Shown here in pieces: positions 1-9,813 of a DNA stretch of 64,000 nt. The DNA comes from Vitellaria paradoxa (lineage: Eukaryota; Streptophyta; Magnoliopsida; Ericales; Sapotaceae): contig CM034236.1 of assembly GCA_019916065.1 (NCBI GenBank), forward strand, positions 18,902,805-18,966,804, read 5' to 3'. The first letter of the stretch is position 1; each line of letters begins with the position of its first letter. The notes beneath the pieces were generated by a model that did not search any database, was not told the origin of the DNA, and saw nothing but the letters and a program-made list of their open reading frames with translations. The translations under genes and the position numbers were made by a program.

Positions 1-226
1 GTAAGTTCGGCAATAGCATGAGCCATTGCTCTATATTTCACTTCAGTGCTGGATCGGGAAATGGTATTCTGCTTTTTTACACACTAAGAGATAGGATTAT
101 GATCGAGAAAGGTGTAATAGCCTATTATAGAGCATAGAGTAGTAATATAACCTATCCTATCTGCATCAAAAAAAGTACAAAGATTAAGTGTAGTGTGGGA
201 AGTGAAGTTTAGACCAAAAGAAATAG
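1..226 (-). pseudogene. Copia-1 RNase H fragment (left part, minus strand)
   Basis: Read on the minus strand, this piece encodes a Ty1/Copia RNase H segment with recognisable stretches ending in SRSSTE and YRAMA, which follow the usual serine-tryptophan-lysine region of Copia RNase H. It is the downstream continuation of the Copia RT/RNase H sequence at 19442-20515: the conserved RYIKGT motif lies just right of the Gypsy-1 insertion and the FGL continuation lies here. It is degenerate and runs off the left edge of the window, so the 3' LTR of this element is not visible. Assignment to Copia rests on these conserved motifs and on the colinear split. Confidence 0.8.
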
Positions 227-669
227 TGATGTAGCGCGTGACGATAGGGAGTGCAGATTGAACACCTTTTGCACAAACAATGAAATTCTGTAGTAGGGCA
301 GAACTCACAGTAGGCAGGCAACTATTGCTAGGGTTACAAAAATCACTCAAAACAATAGGGAAAATGTATAATACTCAATTTTAATTAATCAAAAAAACTA
401 TCGAAATCCATAGACTTATAAGGTTTAAATAGAAACCCTAGCTAAAAAATAAAAAAAAAAATAGAAAAAGGCTTAAAAATAGGAAACTAAATAACAAAAA
501 TTATTCCTAACATAATTAAAGAATAGAAAATCTTCTAAAATTGGAAAGTGCTAAAATTCTGGACGCAAAGGGTGGCACCACATCACAAAATAGTGACTAT
601 AGAAAGATTTTGTCAATTCTTTTCAAAATCTCTCTTCTCCATCTTTGTCAAGCAATCGGAGCTACATTA
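227..669 (-). repeat. Gypsy-1 3' LTR
   Basis: This 443-bp block matches 18999-19436 along its length, with many substitutions and small indels. On the plus strand it starts TGATG and ends CATTA, so the termini are inverted (TGATG/TAATG). Immediately inside it the minus strand reads GGGAGGA, a plausible polypurine tract. The AATAG duplication abuts its outer edge at 222-226. It is the downstream LTR because the integrase end lies next to it. Confidence 0.87.
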
Positions 670-916
670 TCCTCCCTTGGGTAAAAAGAGTTTACCTTCG
701 AATTATCAGACTCATCTTTAGAATTTCAATGATAAAGGAAAAGATGCTTAAAGTTGAACACATCAAAAGTGCAAAGGTTACTTGGCAACTTCAAGCAATA
801 GGCATTGGGATTAATTTTCTCTATCACCTTAACTAGACAAATCTTCCTGGCTGCTAGTTTATTATAATCTCCAACAGAGAATCTATCCTTAATAAGGACA
901 GCCCACACAAAATCCC
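670..916 (-). pseudogene. Gypsy-1 integrase C-terminal part
   Basis: On the minus strand this encodes the end of a Gypsy integrase, with KDRFSVGDYNKL and NPNAYCLKLPS, motifs typical of the C-terminal region of plant Ty3/Gypsy integrases. The reading frame joins the other integrase piece across the Athila-1 insertion: EFDVG lies at the right border (from 16183) and FVWAV lies here. Residues 726-908 form an open stretch. The segment ends at the polypurine tract and 3' LTR. No intact protein can be made because of the large insertion and the decay upstream. Confidence 0.8.
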
Positions 917-2444
917 TGATTGGACATCAATTGTTACATATTTATACATTCAAATTACACTTGCACACATCATAAAAAGATATAAAATCTATGTTTTGTG
1001 CAGATTTCATCTCCATATCTCCAAAGTGGAATATGTGTTGATTTCCATCACAAAAACAATAAATTAAGCTACATTGAGGATGTTGAGAAGAAAGCATGCT
1101 GCACAATACATCAAAGGATTGAAGCTATTTCAGAAGAAGAAGAAAATTCAGTTGAAATCAATGCAAAGAGATCAGAATCACTATTCTGGAAATTTCTGCA
1201 GCAGGGGATCATATTCGAATATGGTTTTACTGTATTCGAATATAAGCTTTTTCACAGCAACGAATTTCATGTGACCCCAACTTCCCCATGTGATGTAACC
1301 TGCAATCCAGGGAGGGCAAATCAGTAAAAAAAGATATAGGAGAGAGAAGGAGCCATCATGAAGGGAACATTCGGTTAGAGGAGAGAAAAAAATGAGGAGA
1401 TAGAAGGAAAAAAGAAGGGGAGTGAGACCCATGCGACGAAAAACAGAGAACATTTTTGGGGAAGAAATTCAGATTTCGTAGAGAGAGTTTTGGAGAGTTT
1501 TTCATTGAGAGTTCATAGTTTTACATTGGAATTTCAATTCAGCATTGGAGTTTTTGAGATTTACACTTTGAATTCATTCCAATTTCTGTAATCAGATTTT
1601 CAAGTCTAAATCCATTAAACTTTCAATTTCAGATTGTAATGTCTTTGAATCAGATTTCCACTTCTGTTTTTTTTTTCTTTTTAACATGCTCGGCTAAGTC
1701 TTCTTGGGCCAAGGCAAGGGTAATGCCCTTCCAATGAATCTCAAGTGGCCGAACTTCATGGATTTACTTTGAGTTCTTATGGTTATCAAGTCAATTTGCA
1801 GCTGGGTGTCTTAGAACTCATTGATTCAAGACCCGATTAATCCAACTTTGTATATCCTATTGATGAGTTCATAGGTGTTGCTTAACTTAGAACTCTCATG
1901 ACATTGTTGTATGTGGGTTGCTAGAATTAGAACTCCTATTGTCCTTAAAATAGGTTATGCACATTGGGTGTTTAATCCATGGTTTGTTTCAATTGAAATT
2001 AATTTTCTCAAAAATCAGTACAAATTGATTTGGTAATTTATAAACTCTTGGCACTTGAAATTCATTTGGATTGGTATTAAACTTGTCTTGCTCAACCTTT
2101 CTTTTATCACTTAATCTTTTAGTTTAAATTCACTTTGCTTTTGGAAAGTTAGTTCAAAATCATCAACCAACCAAATCAGATTTTAATTTTCTATTTTACA
2201 TTTTTCTGTGAGTTGTGTTTTGCCAAATTAATCTCCATTAGAGTCATTCACTTCATTACTCCCTAGATCCCTGTGGAAATGACCTGGGACTTACCAGTTA
2301 TTTTGTGCTTCAACCACACCTTGCACTTGGGGGAAAACTTGTCTTGATTTACCTCACTTAACATTTTCTTTAAATTTGAATTTATAATCTGAATTTTCAT
2401 TTGAGCTTTTATCTTGGAGTGAGGTAATTAAACAAGAACAAGCA
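917..2444 (+). repeat. Athila-1 5' LTR
   Basis: The LTR begins TGATTGG and ends CAAGCA, giving canonical TG/CA ends, and is nearly identical to 14651-16177. It holds a pair of ATTCGAAT palindromes at 1213-1220 and 1234-1241. A possible weak TATA-like AGATATAGG lies near 1334. Its last 180 bases carry the stretch around CCCTGTGG and CTTGCACTTGGGGG, which is also recognisable at the ends of the other Athila-type LTRs in the window. A 109-codon ORF (998-1327) is open in both copies, but its coding status is unproven. Confidence 0.93.
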
Positions 2445-2452
2445 CAAATTTA

Positions 2453-2472
2453 TGGCGCCGTTGCCGGGGATC
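2453..2472 (+). other. Athila-1 primer binding site
   Basis: Eight bases after the 5' LTR lies TGGCGCCGTTGCCGGGGA, the primer site characteristic of Athila/Tat elements and complementary to the 3' end of tRNA-Asp type. It sets the start of minus-strand DNA synthesis and confirms the LTR boundary. Confidence 0.88.
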
Positions 2473-2799
2473 TTTGAGAAGCAATGGTGTTTTGAGCCTT
2501 TGGAGCATTAACTGGCAGTACATCTCACCACCATTTTCAACAACAAAGCTGCTTAACTTGTTGAGTAACTTTGTTTCATCTCTATTTCTATTTCTTTTAT
2601 AGTTTTAGTTGTTAGTTTAGTTTTAGAACTGCTTGCATCTGAATCTTGAAATTCTGATTTGAATCTATTTCATCTGATATTCGAATACGGCTGCATTTCT
2701 CTGCCGAGAGCTGTAGTTGCAATTCTCTGTGAATCAGTAGATGAAATTGTGAAGTTAGGAGTTTAGATTGGAGTTTTGTTTCAGTCTGAATTTCTGTTT

Positions 2800-4065
2800 A
2801 TGCTTTTAAGGTCTGGTAAACTTGTTGGAAACAGATCTGAATTGCATTCTCCATCTTCTCTTGCTGAATTGATTGAATTTGCTGCACTACATTCACAATC
2901 TGAATTTTCTGTTGCACATATGGATCCACCACCACCTGTTCTGCCGAAAGGAAGTGTTCAAGGAGAGAATGATCAAATGGATCAAAACATCCTTAGACCT
3001 CTCCGGGAATATCTGTATCCAGCTAGACAAACCACTCCATCTTGCATTGTTCTTCCAAATGGACATCAGAATTTTTATCTTAAACCTGGAACAATTCAGC
3101 TTTTACCAACTTTTCATGGCATGGACTCAGAAAATCCTTACATGCATATGAAAGAATTTGAAGATGTTTGTGGAACTTGCATGGATAGGAATGTTAATGA
3201 GGATATGGTTAGGCTTAAATTATTTCCATTTTCATTGAAAGACAAGGCAAAAATGTGGTTGAATTCACTTGAGCCTAGATCAATAGGTACTTGGAGAGAC
3301 ATGCAAACAAAATTTTTGAAGAAGTATTTTCCTGCAAACAGAACTGTAATTCTTCAACAGCAAATAATGAATTTTGTGTGTAAATCCAATGAAACATTTG
3401 CTCAAGCATGGGAAAGATTCAAGGAATTATTGCAAGCATGTCCACATCATGGTTTTGAATCTTGGAGAATTGTTAATTTTTTCCATAATGCATTAACTCC
3501 AAATCTGAAAATGTTGGTTGCCACCATGTGTAATGGTGAATTCTATGACAAAACTGCTGAAGAGGCTTTACATTTCTTTGATGCTTTAGCTGAAAACACT
3601 AAACAGTGGGAGGTAGTCTCCCCATCTTGTTCTGAATTTTCTAACAGATCAAATGATAGAGGAAAGTTCCATCTCAATGGGGCAGATGATGTTGGAGCTA
3701 GGTTGGCTGCATTGTCAAGAAATATTGAATTGATGGAGCAAAAGAAGCAAACATTGAAGGAGAGTGAAGTGAAGTGTGTGATGTGTGAAACCGCAGACCA
3801 CAGGACTGATGATTGCCCAACACTTCCAGCCTTTAAGGAAGTTCTCTATGGTCAAGCAAATCCCACACAAGCTGCAAGACCCTTCAATCAAAATCAGGGG
3901 ATGAACACATATTCGCAAGGCCATAGTCCATATTCGAATAACTACAACCCTGGCTACAGAAATCATCCAAACCTTTCCTGGAAAGTAGAAGCACAGAACC
4001 AACAATACCAACCTCAACAAAATGTGCAACCCCAACCATTTCCTTCTCAGCCTTTTCAACCTTAG
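2800..4065 (+). CDS. gag: Athila-1 Gag
   Basis: Encodes the nucleocapsid/capsid polyprotein of the element. The frame is open from 2767. The first ATG is at 2800 and the next likely one near 2921 precedes the proline-rich DPPPPVLP. The middle (about 3115-3570) has the plant retrotransposon gag domain with LKLFPFSLKDKAKMWL and ACPHHGFESWR. A complete zinc knuckle, Cys-X2-Cys-X4-His-X4-Cys, lies at 3775-3816. The C-terminal part is rich in Gln, Asn and Pro. The ORF ends at TAG (4063-4065), but the same frame continues into pol without a shift, so the stop is either a nonsense mutation or a read-through site. A palindrome pair (3911 and 3932) is embedded in the coding sequence. Confidence 0.88.
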   Translation: MLLRSGKLVGNRSELHSPSSLAELIEFAALHSQSEFSVAHMDPPPPVLPKGSVQGENDQMDQNILRPLREYLYPARQTTPSCIVLPNGHQNFYLKPGTIQLLPTFHGMDSENPYMHMKEFEDVCGTCMDRNVNEDMVRLKLFPFSLKDKAKMWLNSLEPRSIGTWRDMQTKFLKKYFPANRTVILQQQIMNFVCKSNETFAQAWERFKELLQACPHHGFESWRIVNFFHNALTPNLKMLVATMCNGEFYDKTAEEALHFFDALAENTKQWEVVSPSCSEFSNRSNDRGKFHLNGADDVGARLAALSRNIELMEQKKQTLKESEVKCVMCETADHRTDDCPTLPAFKEVLYGQANPTQAARPFNQNQGMNTYSQGHSPYSNNYNPGYRNHPNLSWKVEAQNQQYQPQQNVQPQPFPSQPFQP

Positions 4066-7000
4066 CAGAATACAAATTTTTATCAGCCACCTCACAAAAG
4101 ATCTTTGGAAGACACCTTGCAACAATTTATGCAAGGGCAGATTGGAACCAACAATCAGAATTCCAAGTTTCAAGAGCAGACAAACAGGGCCATGGAAGAC
4201 ATCCGAAGTCAATTGTCAAAGCTAACTCAAGCTTTAACCATCAGAGAATCAGGAAAGCTTCCATCTCAGCCAAGACCAAATCCTACAAGCCAAGTTCATT
4301 TCAGTGAATCATCTTCATCTGCTGCAAATGAAAATCTGGAGCATGTACAAGCTGTTTCAACATTGAGAAGTGGTAAGAAAATTGTCAAGCCAGATTACAA
4401 ACCACCTGCTGAAGAAATTGAGGAAGAAAATGAGCAAGAAATAATGAAAAATGAAGAGAAAATGCAGCTGAAACAGAAACTGGACAGCAGAACAGAAAGT
4501 GAACAAAAACAGCAATTTAGCACTTCTGAGAAAGAAATCATGTTTCAGAATGAAGAGCAAGAATTGAAGCAAAATGAAAGACTAATTGGGGACAACAAGT
4601 TGGACAGCAGAAAACTTGAGGAAAAGCAGAATCGGAGCCAAGAAAATCAGGAGATTCTGATGCAGCCAAAGGGATATTCGAATACCAGCAAGCAACATTC
4701 GAATAGCAGTAAGCAGCAAATCAGAATCCAGAGAACAGAGCAGGTAAATTCTGAAAATAAAGAGGAAATTTCTGACAATAAGAAAAAAATTTCTGAAGAA
4801 AATCAGTTTGAAAAGAGTGAGAAAGATTTTGAAAATAAAGAAATTTTGAATAAAACCAAGTTGGACAAATCTGAATTTGTTCCAAAACTTCCATTTCCAC
4901 AAAGATTGAACAAAGCCAAGAAAGAGAATTTGAATTCTGACATCTATGAATTGTTCAAACAAGTCAGAATCAATATTCCCTTACTTGATGCAATTAAACA
5001 AAATCCATCCTATGGAAAATTTTTTAAAGATTTGTGTACTGTTAAGAGGAAAATGAATGTGAAAGAAAGAGCATTTTTGACTGAACAAGTGAGCTCCATT
5101 TTGCAATTTAAAACTCCTCCCAAATATAAAGATCCAGGTTGCCCCACCATAGCCTGCTTAATTGGGAATCAAAGGGTAGATCAAGCTTTGCTAGATTTAG
5201 GTGCAAGTGTCAACCTCTTACCATTCACTGTTTACAAACAGCTGGGGTTGGGAGAACTTAGACCTACAAGGGTGACATTACAACTTGCTGATAGGTCAGT
5301 TAAAGTCCCTAGGGGTGTGGTTGAGGATGTCTTGATTCAAGTGGATCATTTTTACTTTCCAGTGGACTTTATAGTGCTAGACACTCAGCCCATTCAAGGA
5401 AACCAACCAGCTGTACCTGTTATCCTAGGAAGACCATTCTTGGCCACCTCAAATGCCTTGATCAATTGTAGAACTGGAGTTATCAAGCTTTCCTTTGGAA
5501 ACATGACAATTGAGAAAAACATCTTCAAGGTGACCAAACAGCCGAGTGATTATGAGGAAGTAGAGGAAGTTGATTGGATTCAAACAACCACTCAAGATCA
5601 CTTTGATAGAGAGTATTTTGATGACCCTTTGGAGAAAGCCTTAGTGAATAATGAGCAAGTAGATTTCCTAGCTGATTGTGACTTGGAGAATTGTGAGGGA
5701 GGAGAATTTGAGGAAATGAAAAGTTCAGTGCTAATGATGAATCAGTGGAGACCATCTGTTGAGTCTTTAGAGTTGTCCATAGCCAAGCCTCTGTCATTTT
5801 TGGACCAGCCACCAAAACCTGAGAGAAAACCTTTGCCAAGTGACTTGAAATATGTATTTTTAGGTGAGGGAGAGTCCTATCCAGCTGTCATTTCATCTCA
5901 GCTGAGTTTGGACCAAGAAAATAGACTTGTGGAAGTCTTGAGGAAGCATAGAGGAGCTTTGGGCTGGACTATAGCAGATCTGCAGGGAATAAGTCCATTG
6001 ATTTGCACTCATAGAATATTTTTGGAGGATGAGGCCAAGCCTATTAGGCAAATGCAAAGGAGACTCAACCTCAACATGAAAGAGGTTGTTAGAGGGGAGG
6101 TAATCAAGCTTTTGGATGCTGGAATTATTTACCCCATCTCAGATTCTAAGTGGGTGAGTCCAACTCAGGTAGTGCCTAAGAAATCTGGAGTGACTGTGAT
6201 TAAGAATGAAAAAGAGGAATTAGTTCCAATGCGCATCCAAACAGGATGGCGCATGTGCATAGATTATAGAAAGTTGAATGCAGTCACAAGGAAAGATCAC
6301 TTCCCTCTTCCATTCCTAGATCAGGTATTGGAAAGAGTGGCAGGGCATGCATTTTACTGTTTCTTGGATGGTTACTCTGGGTATAATCAGATTGAGATTG
6401 CATTGGAGGATCAAGAAAATACCACATTCACTTGCTCATTTGGCACATTTGCATATAGGCGTATGCCTTTTGGTCTTTGCAATGCTCCTGCAACATTTCA
6501 GAGATGTATGATGAGTCTGTTTAGTGATTTTGTAGAGAGATTCCTTGAAGTTTTTATGGATGACTTTTCAGTATATGGCAGTGACTTTGATACATGTTTG
6601 GGAAACTTAGAGAAGGTTTTGATTAGATGTGAGGAGAAAAACTTGGTTTTGAATTGGGAAAAATGCCACTTTATGGTAACTCATGGAATTGTCCTTGGCC
6701 ACATAGTGTCTTCTAGGGGGATAGAAGTAGACAAGGCTAAAGTGGAAATTATTCAAAAACTTCCTACCCCTAGATGTGTTAAGGATATCAGATCATTTCT
6801 TGGCCATGCTGGGTTTTATAGAAGGTTTATTGCATCATTCAGTGCCATTGCTAGACCTTTGTGCAACCTTCTATCCCAGGATGTTCCCTTTGATTGGACA
6901 CCAGAGTGTCAGGCCTCATTTGATAGACTTAAGAGTTTGCTCACCTCAGCTCCCATTATGCAGCCACCAGACTGGACTTTACCATTTGAAATCATGTGTG

Positions 7001-7908
7001 ATGCTAGTGATTGTGCCATTGGTGCAGTGCTAGGACAGAGGAGGGATAGGAGACCACATGTGTTGTACTATGCTAGCAAAACCCTTAGTGAAGCACAAAG
7101 GAATTACACTACTACTGAGAAGGAGTTGCTAGCAGTAGTATATGCCTTGGACAAGTTCAGATCATACCTGGTAGGTTCTCATGTCATAGTATACACTGAC
7201 CATGCTGCTTTGAAGTATCTCTTGACCAAACCTGATGCTAAGCCTAGACTTATTAGATGGATTCTTCTGCTTCAAGAATTTGATTTAGAAATCAAGGACA
7301 AAAAGGGAGTTGAAAATGTAGTTGCTGATCACCTTTCTAGACTCCCACATCAGGATTTAGCATCTTTTGATTCTCCCATCAATGAGACATTCCCTGATGA
7401 GCAGTTGTTCCACATAGACTCTTCTGAGGTACCTTGGTTTGCAGATATAGCCAACTACCTAGCTTCAGGTATTGTGCCTTCTCACTGGACCATGTTGGAT
7501 AGAAGGAAGTTCTTTAGGAATGTGAGACACTTTTTCTGGGATGACCCTTATTTGTTTAAGTATTGCTCAGATCAAGTCATAAGGAGATGCATACCCGAGA
7601 GTGAAGTACAAAGTGTCATTAGTTTTTGTCATACTCTTGCATGTGGAGGTTATTTTTCAGCTAGGAAGACAGTGGCAAAGATTTTACAGAGTGGATTGTT
7701 TTGGCCTACCATGTTTAGGGATGTGCATGCCTTTTGTGTTGCTTGTGATAGGTGTCAAAGGCTTGGTAAGATCACTAGGAGAAACATGATGCCACTTCAC
7801 CCCATTTATGTGCTTGATATCTTTGATTGTTGGGGTATGGATTTTATGGGACCATTTGTGAATTCATTTGGCAATGAGTATATCTTAGTGGCAGTGGATT
7901 ATGTTTAA
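4066..7908 (+). CDS. pol: Athila-1 Pol: protease, RT, RNase H, N-terminal integrase
   Basis: This continues the gag frame after the TAG; the first internal ATG is at 4105. A hydrophilic Gln/Glu/Lys-rich linker (about 4105-4900) precedes the aspartic protease, whose active-site motif DLGAS is at 5194. RT follows, with FLDGYSGYNQIEI near 6361 and the catalytic FMDD at 6553-6564. RNase H shows DASD near 7000 and TEKELLAVVYAL near 7117. Integrase begins near 7600 with its zinc-binding region, CRQRLG-like block and first catalytic aspartate in GMDFMGPF. The second zinc-binding histidine appears as Tyr (GGYFSARK). The ORF stops at TAA (7906-7908) within the conserved VDYV-KWVEA block, between integrase catalytic residues. 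Protease to RNase H look intact. Confidence 0.9.
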   Translation, partial: QNTNFYQPPHKRSLEDTLQQFMQGQIGTNNQNSKFQEQTNRAMEDIRSQLSKLTQALTIRESGKLPSQPRPNPTSQVHFSESSSSAANENLEHVQAVSTLRSGKKIVKPDYKPPAEEIEEENEQEIMKNEEKMQLKQKLDSRTESEQKQQFSTSEKEIMFQNEEQELKQNERLIGDNKLDSRKLEEKQNRSQENQEILMQPKGYSNTSKQHSNSSKQQIRIQRTEQVNSENKEEISDNKKKISEENQFEKSEKDFENKEILNKTKLDKSEFVPKLPFPQRLNKAKKENLNSDIYELFKQVRINIPLLDAIKQNPSYGKFFKDLCTVKRKMNVKERAFLTEQVSSILQFKTPPKYKDPGCPTIACLIGNQRVDQALLDLGASVNLLPFTVYKQLGLGELRPTRVTLQLADRSVKVPRGVVEDVLIQVDHFYFPVDFIVLDTQPIQGNQPAVPVILGRPFLATSNALINCRTGVIKLSFGNMTIEKNIFKVTKQPSDYEEVEEVDWIQTTTQDHFDREYFDDPLEKALVNNEQVDFLADCDLENCEGGEFEEMKSSVLMMNQWRPSVESLELSIAKPLSFLDQPPKPERKPLPSDLKYVFLGEGESYPAVISSQLSLDQENRLVEVLRKHRGALGWTIADLQGISPLICTHRIFLEDEAKPIRQMQRRLNLNMKEVVRGEVIKLLDAGIIYPISDSKWVSPTQVVPKKSGVTVIKNEKEELVPMRIQTGWRMCIDYRKLNAVTRKDHFPLPFLDQVLERVAGHAFYCFLDGYSGYNQIEIALEDQENTTFTCSFGTFAYRRMPFGLCNAPATFQRCMMSLFSDFVERFLEVFMDDFSVYGSDFDTCLGNLEKVLIRCEEKNLVLNWEKCHFMVTHGIVLGHIVSSRGIEVDKAKVEIIQKLPTPRCVKDIRSFLGHAGFYRRFIASFSAIARPLCNLLSQDVPFDWTPECQASFDRLKSLLTSAPIMQPPDWTLPFEIMCDASDCAIGAVLGQRRDRRPHVLYYASKTLSEAQRNYTTTEKELLAVVYALDKFRSYLVGSHVIVYTDHAALKYLLTKPDAKPRLIRWILLLQEFDLEIKDKKGVENVVADHLSRLPHQDLASFDSPINETFPDEQLFHIDSSEVPWFADIANYLASGIVPSHWTMLDRRKFFRNVRHFFWDDPYLFKYCSDQVIRRCIPESEVQSVISFCHTLACGGYFSARKTVAKILQSGLFWPTMFRDVHAFCVACDRCQRLGKITRRNMMPLHPIYVLDIFDCWGMDFMGPFVNSFGNEYILVAVDYV

Positions 7909-8727
7909 AAGTGGGTAGAAGCCATACCAACTAGGACCAATGACCACAAGGTAGTGATAAAATTTTTGAAGGAAAATGTGTTTTCAAGATTTGGAATGCC
8001 AAAGGCCATGATAAGTGATAGGGGAACACATTTTTGCAATAGACATGTTGGTCTTTTGATGAAGAAGTATGGGGTGTTACACAAGGTTGGAACATCTTAC
8101 CACCCCCAAACAAGTGGACAAGCTGAATTAGCCAATAGAGAGATCAAAAGAATCATTGAAAAAACAGTGAATCCCACAAGGAAAGATTGGTCTTTGAAAT
8201 TGGTTGATGCACTTTGGGCTTATAGGACTGCCTACAAGACTATCCTAGGCATGTCTCCTTATAGGTTAGTGTATGGAAAAGCTTGTCATCTTCCTGTGGA
8301 ACTTGAACACAAGGCTTTTTGGGCAGTGAGACATTTTAATGAGAGCATCACTGAATCTGGTTTTCAAAGAAAATTGTAACTAAATGAGCTTGAGGAGATT
8401 AGGAATGATGCATATGAGAATGCTAAGATCACCAAGGATAGAGTGAAGAAATGGCATGATACACATATCCTCAAAAGAGAGTTGTTTGTGGGTCAAAAGG
8501 TCTTGTTGTATGACTCAAGATTACACTTGTTTCCCGGGAAATTGAAGTCCAGATGGAGTGGTCCATATGTGATTCAGAACATCACTGAGTTTGGGGCTGT
8601 TGACATTCAAAATCCAACCTCCAAGAATGTTTTTAGAGTGAATGGACAGAGATTGAAAGAGTATCATGAGAATTTTGTTGCTGAAGTAGAGAGTTGGGAT
8701 CTTGAAGATCCCCCAAATTTTGTTTGA
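7909..8727 (+). pseudogene. pol: Athila-1 integrase core and C-terminus, after in-frame stop
   Basis: The same frame continues from KWVEA and carries the second integrase catalytic aspartate (SDRGTHF, near 8018) and the glutamate region [17 protein letters not shown] (near 8100-8150). A second stop, TAA, lies at 8377-8379, after which the frame resumes with [17 protein letters not shown] and the C-terminal [15 protein letters not shown] block, ending at TGA 8725-8727. No frameshift is seen from gag to here. Two of the three stops in gag-pol differ from a Gln codon by one C-to-T change; the third sits where the family has Ser. The copy is therefore likely non-autonomous despite its youth. Confidence 0.85.
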
Positions 8728-9152
8728 ATGGAGGAAGAATTCTGATTTTGTATCATAGTAGTGTAGGTTCTGTTATGCTTTTGATTTTCTGTTTTCTTTT
8801 GTTTTTGTAAAAAAAAAAAAAAAAAAAAAAAGAGAGGTTGTATATAGTTATTGCTAACCTTCAGTTTTCAGCTGCAAGTAGTATTCAACTGAGGAAGTGA
8901 AGAATCTGCTTGATGAAAAGAATCCATTCAAATCTGATGTGATCAGTTACAATTGCAACTGCAGCTGTGATCATGCAGTAGCTGGACTAAATGCCTTGCC
9001 ACTGCTGAAATGAGAGCTTGAAACAAGGTTGGTGGGGAATTGGTCACAGCAGCTGACTATCAGCTTTCATTTCTTAGTAATAAGTTGAATTTTCATTCAC
9101 AATCTTCAGGTATGTTGCTTCACCAACCTTTCTTTAACTTGCTGGTTTAATA

Positions 9153-9186
9153 CATTGAGGACAATGCATGATTTTAGTTGGGGGGG
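9153..9186 (+). promoter_or_regulatory. Athila-1 internal hairpin plus G-tract (possible central polypurine tract)
   Basis: Five-base arms CATTG and CAATG enclose AGGA. Fourteen bases later comes TTGGGGGGGAC. The same arrangement occurs internally in Athila-2 (41384-41416) and inverted in Athila-3 (53062-53094). A related hairpin and G-tract precede the 3' LTR. A role as a second plus-strand primer or RNA signal is inferred. Confidence 0.5.
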
Positions 9187-9522
9187 ACACAATCTGAGTT
9201 TGTGGATGTGAATTTTACTGCAATTTGCTGAATTGAGTGATTGGATATGACCAGAATGTTTTGAATATGATTTGGAATTGCTTGAATTGAATTAAGATCA
9301 TGCTTATGTCAGTTTGAGTTTGCATATGTTGAAAATTTGAAAAAATTTTTTTTTTTTTTAAAATTTGGAAAAATTGCAAAACTTCTTCTTGAATTAGTTA
9401 TTTCTTTTGAAATAATTTTCGAATCCTAGCTGTTGGCAAAACTTAATTTGAGTATTCTTAAGAAATGGGGGAAGAATTTCTGGTTTTCTGGACACTGGAA
9501 TTGCAAATTGCTGATAACCTGT

Positions 9523-9618
9523 ATTCGAATATGGGTCTGGGTATTCGAATATGATGTCGGTTTTAAATCCTGTATATACCCGTGAGTGGCCCCATTCAAG
9601 GTCCTGTTCTATTCGAAT
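9523..9618 (+). promoter_or_regulatory. Possible internal promoter of Athila-1 ORF3
   Basis: ATTCGAAT at 9523-9530 and 9543-9550 (20 bp apart) is followed by TATATA at 9573-9578 and a third ATTCGAAT at 9611-9618. ORF3 starts at 9814, about 235 bases after the TATA. The palindrome pair is the same as that in the LTR, which suggests a duplicated control module, but no transcript evidence is available here. Confidence 0.4.
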
Positions 9619-9813
9619 ACGAGCCCTGGTGCCCACAACCCTGGAACCTTCACCATTCCACATCTTCTTCCAGTCTTTTACTTTCAGATTATCTGAGTGT
9701 GATTTTGAGTTGACATTGAAAGGAAGATTCAGATACAGAGTTGCGATTGAAGAAGCTAGGGTTTACAGTTTTGGAGAATTTCTGATAAAGGGTGGAGAAT
9801 CAACTGAAGCAAG

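Larger units (their letters stand above)
8728..9813 (+). other. Athila-1 spacer between pol and ORF3
   Basis: This non-coding stretch of 1.1 kb holds an A-tract of about 22 bases near 8810-8831 and a hairpin CATTG-AGGA-CAATG at 9153-9166 followed by a seven-G tract at 9180-9186 (a possible internal polypurine tract). It also holds a palindrome pair ATTCGAAT at 9523-9530 and 9543-9550, a further ATTCGAAT at 9611, and a TATATA at 9573-9578. The last three may form an internal promoter for ORF3 at 9814, but that is inference. Confidence 0.6.

Noticed and set aside
1213..1241. ATTCGAAT as a heat-shock element
   Set aside because: Heat-shock elements need GAA and TTC separated by two bases; here TTC and GAA are adjacent.
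2776..2799. Upstream start of Athila-1 gag at 2776
   Set aside because: The codon at 2776 is TTG; the first ATG in this frame is at 2800, so 2800 was used.
4105..4962. Minus-strand ORFs opposite the gag-pol linker
   Set aside because: They are rich in Phe and Leu because they mirror a Lys/Glu/Gln-rich coding strand; no domain is seen.
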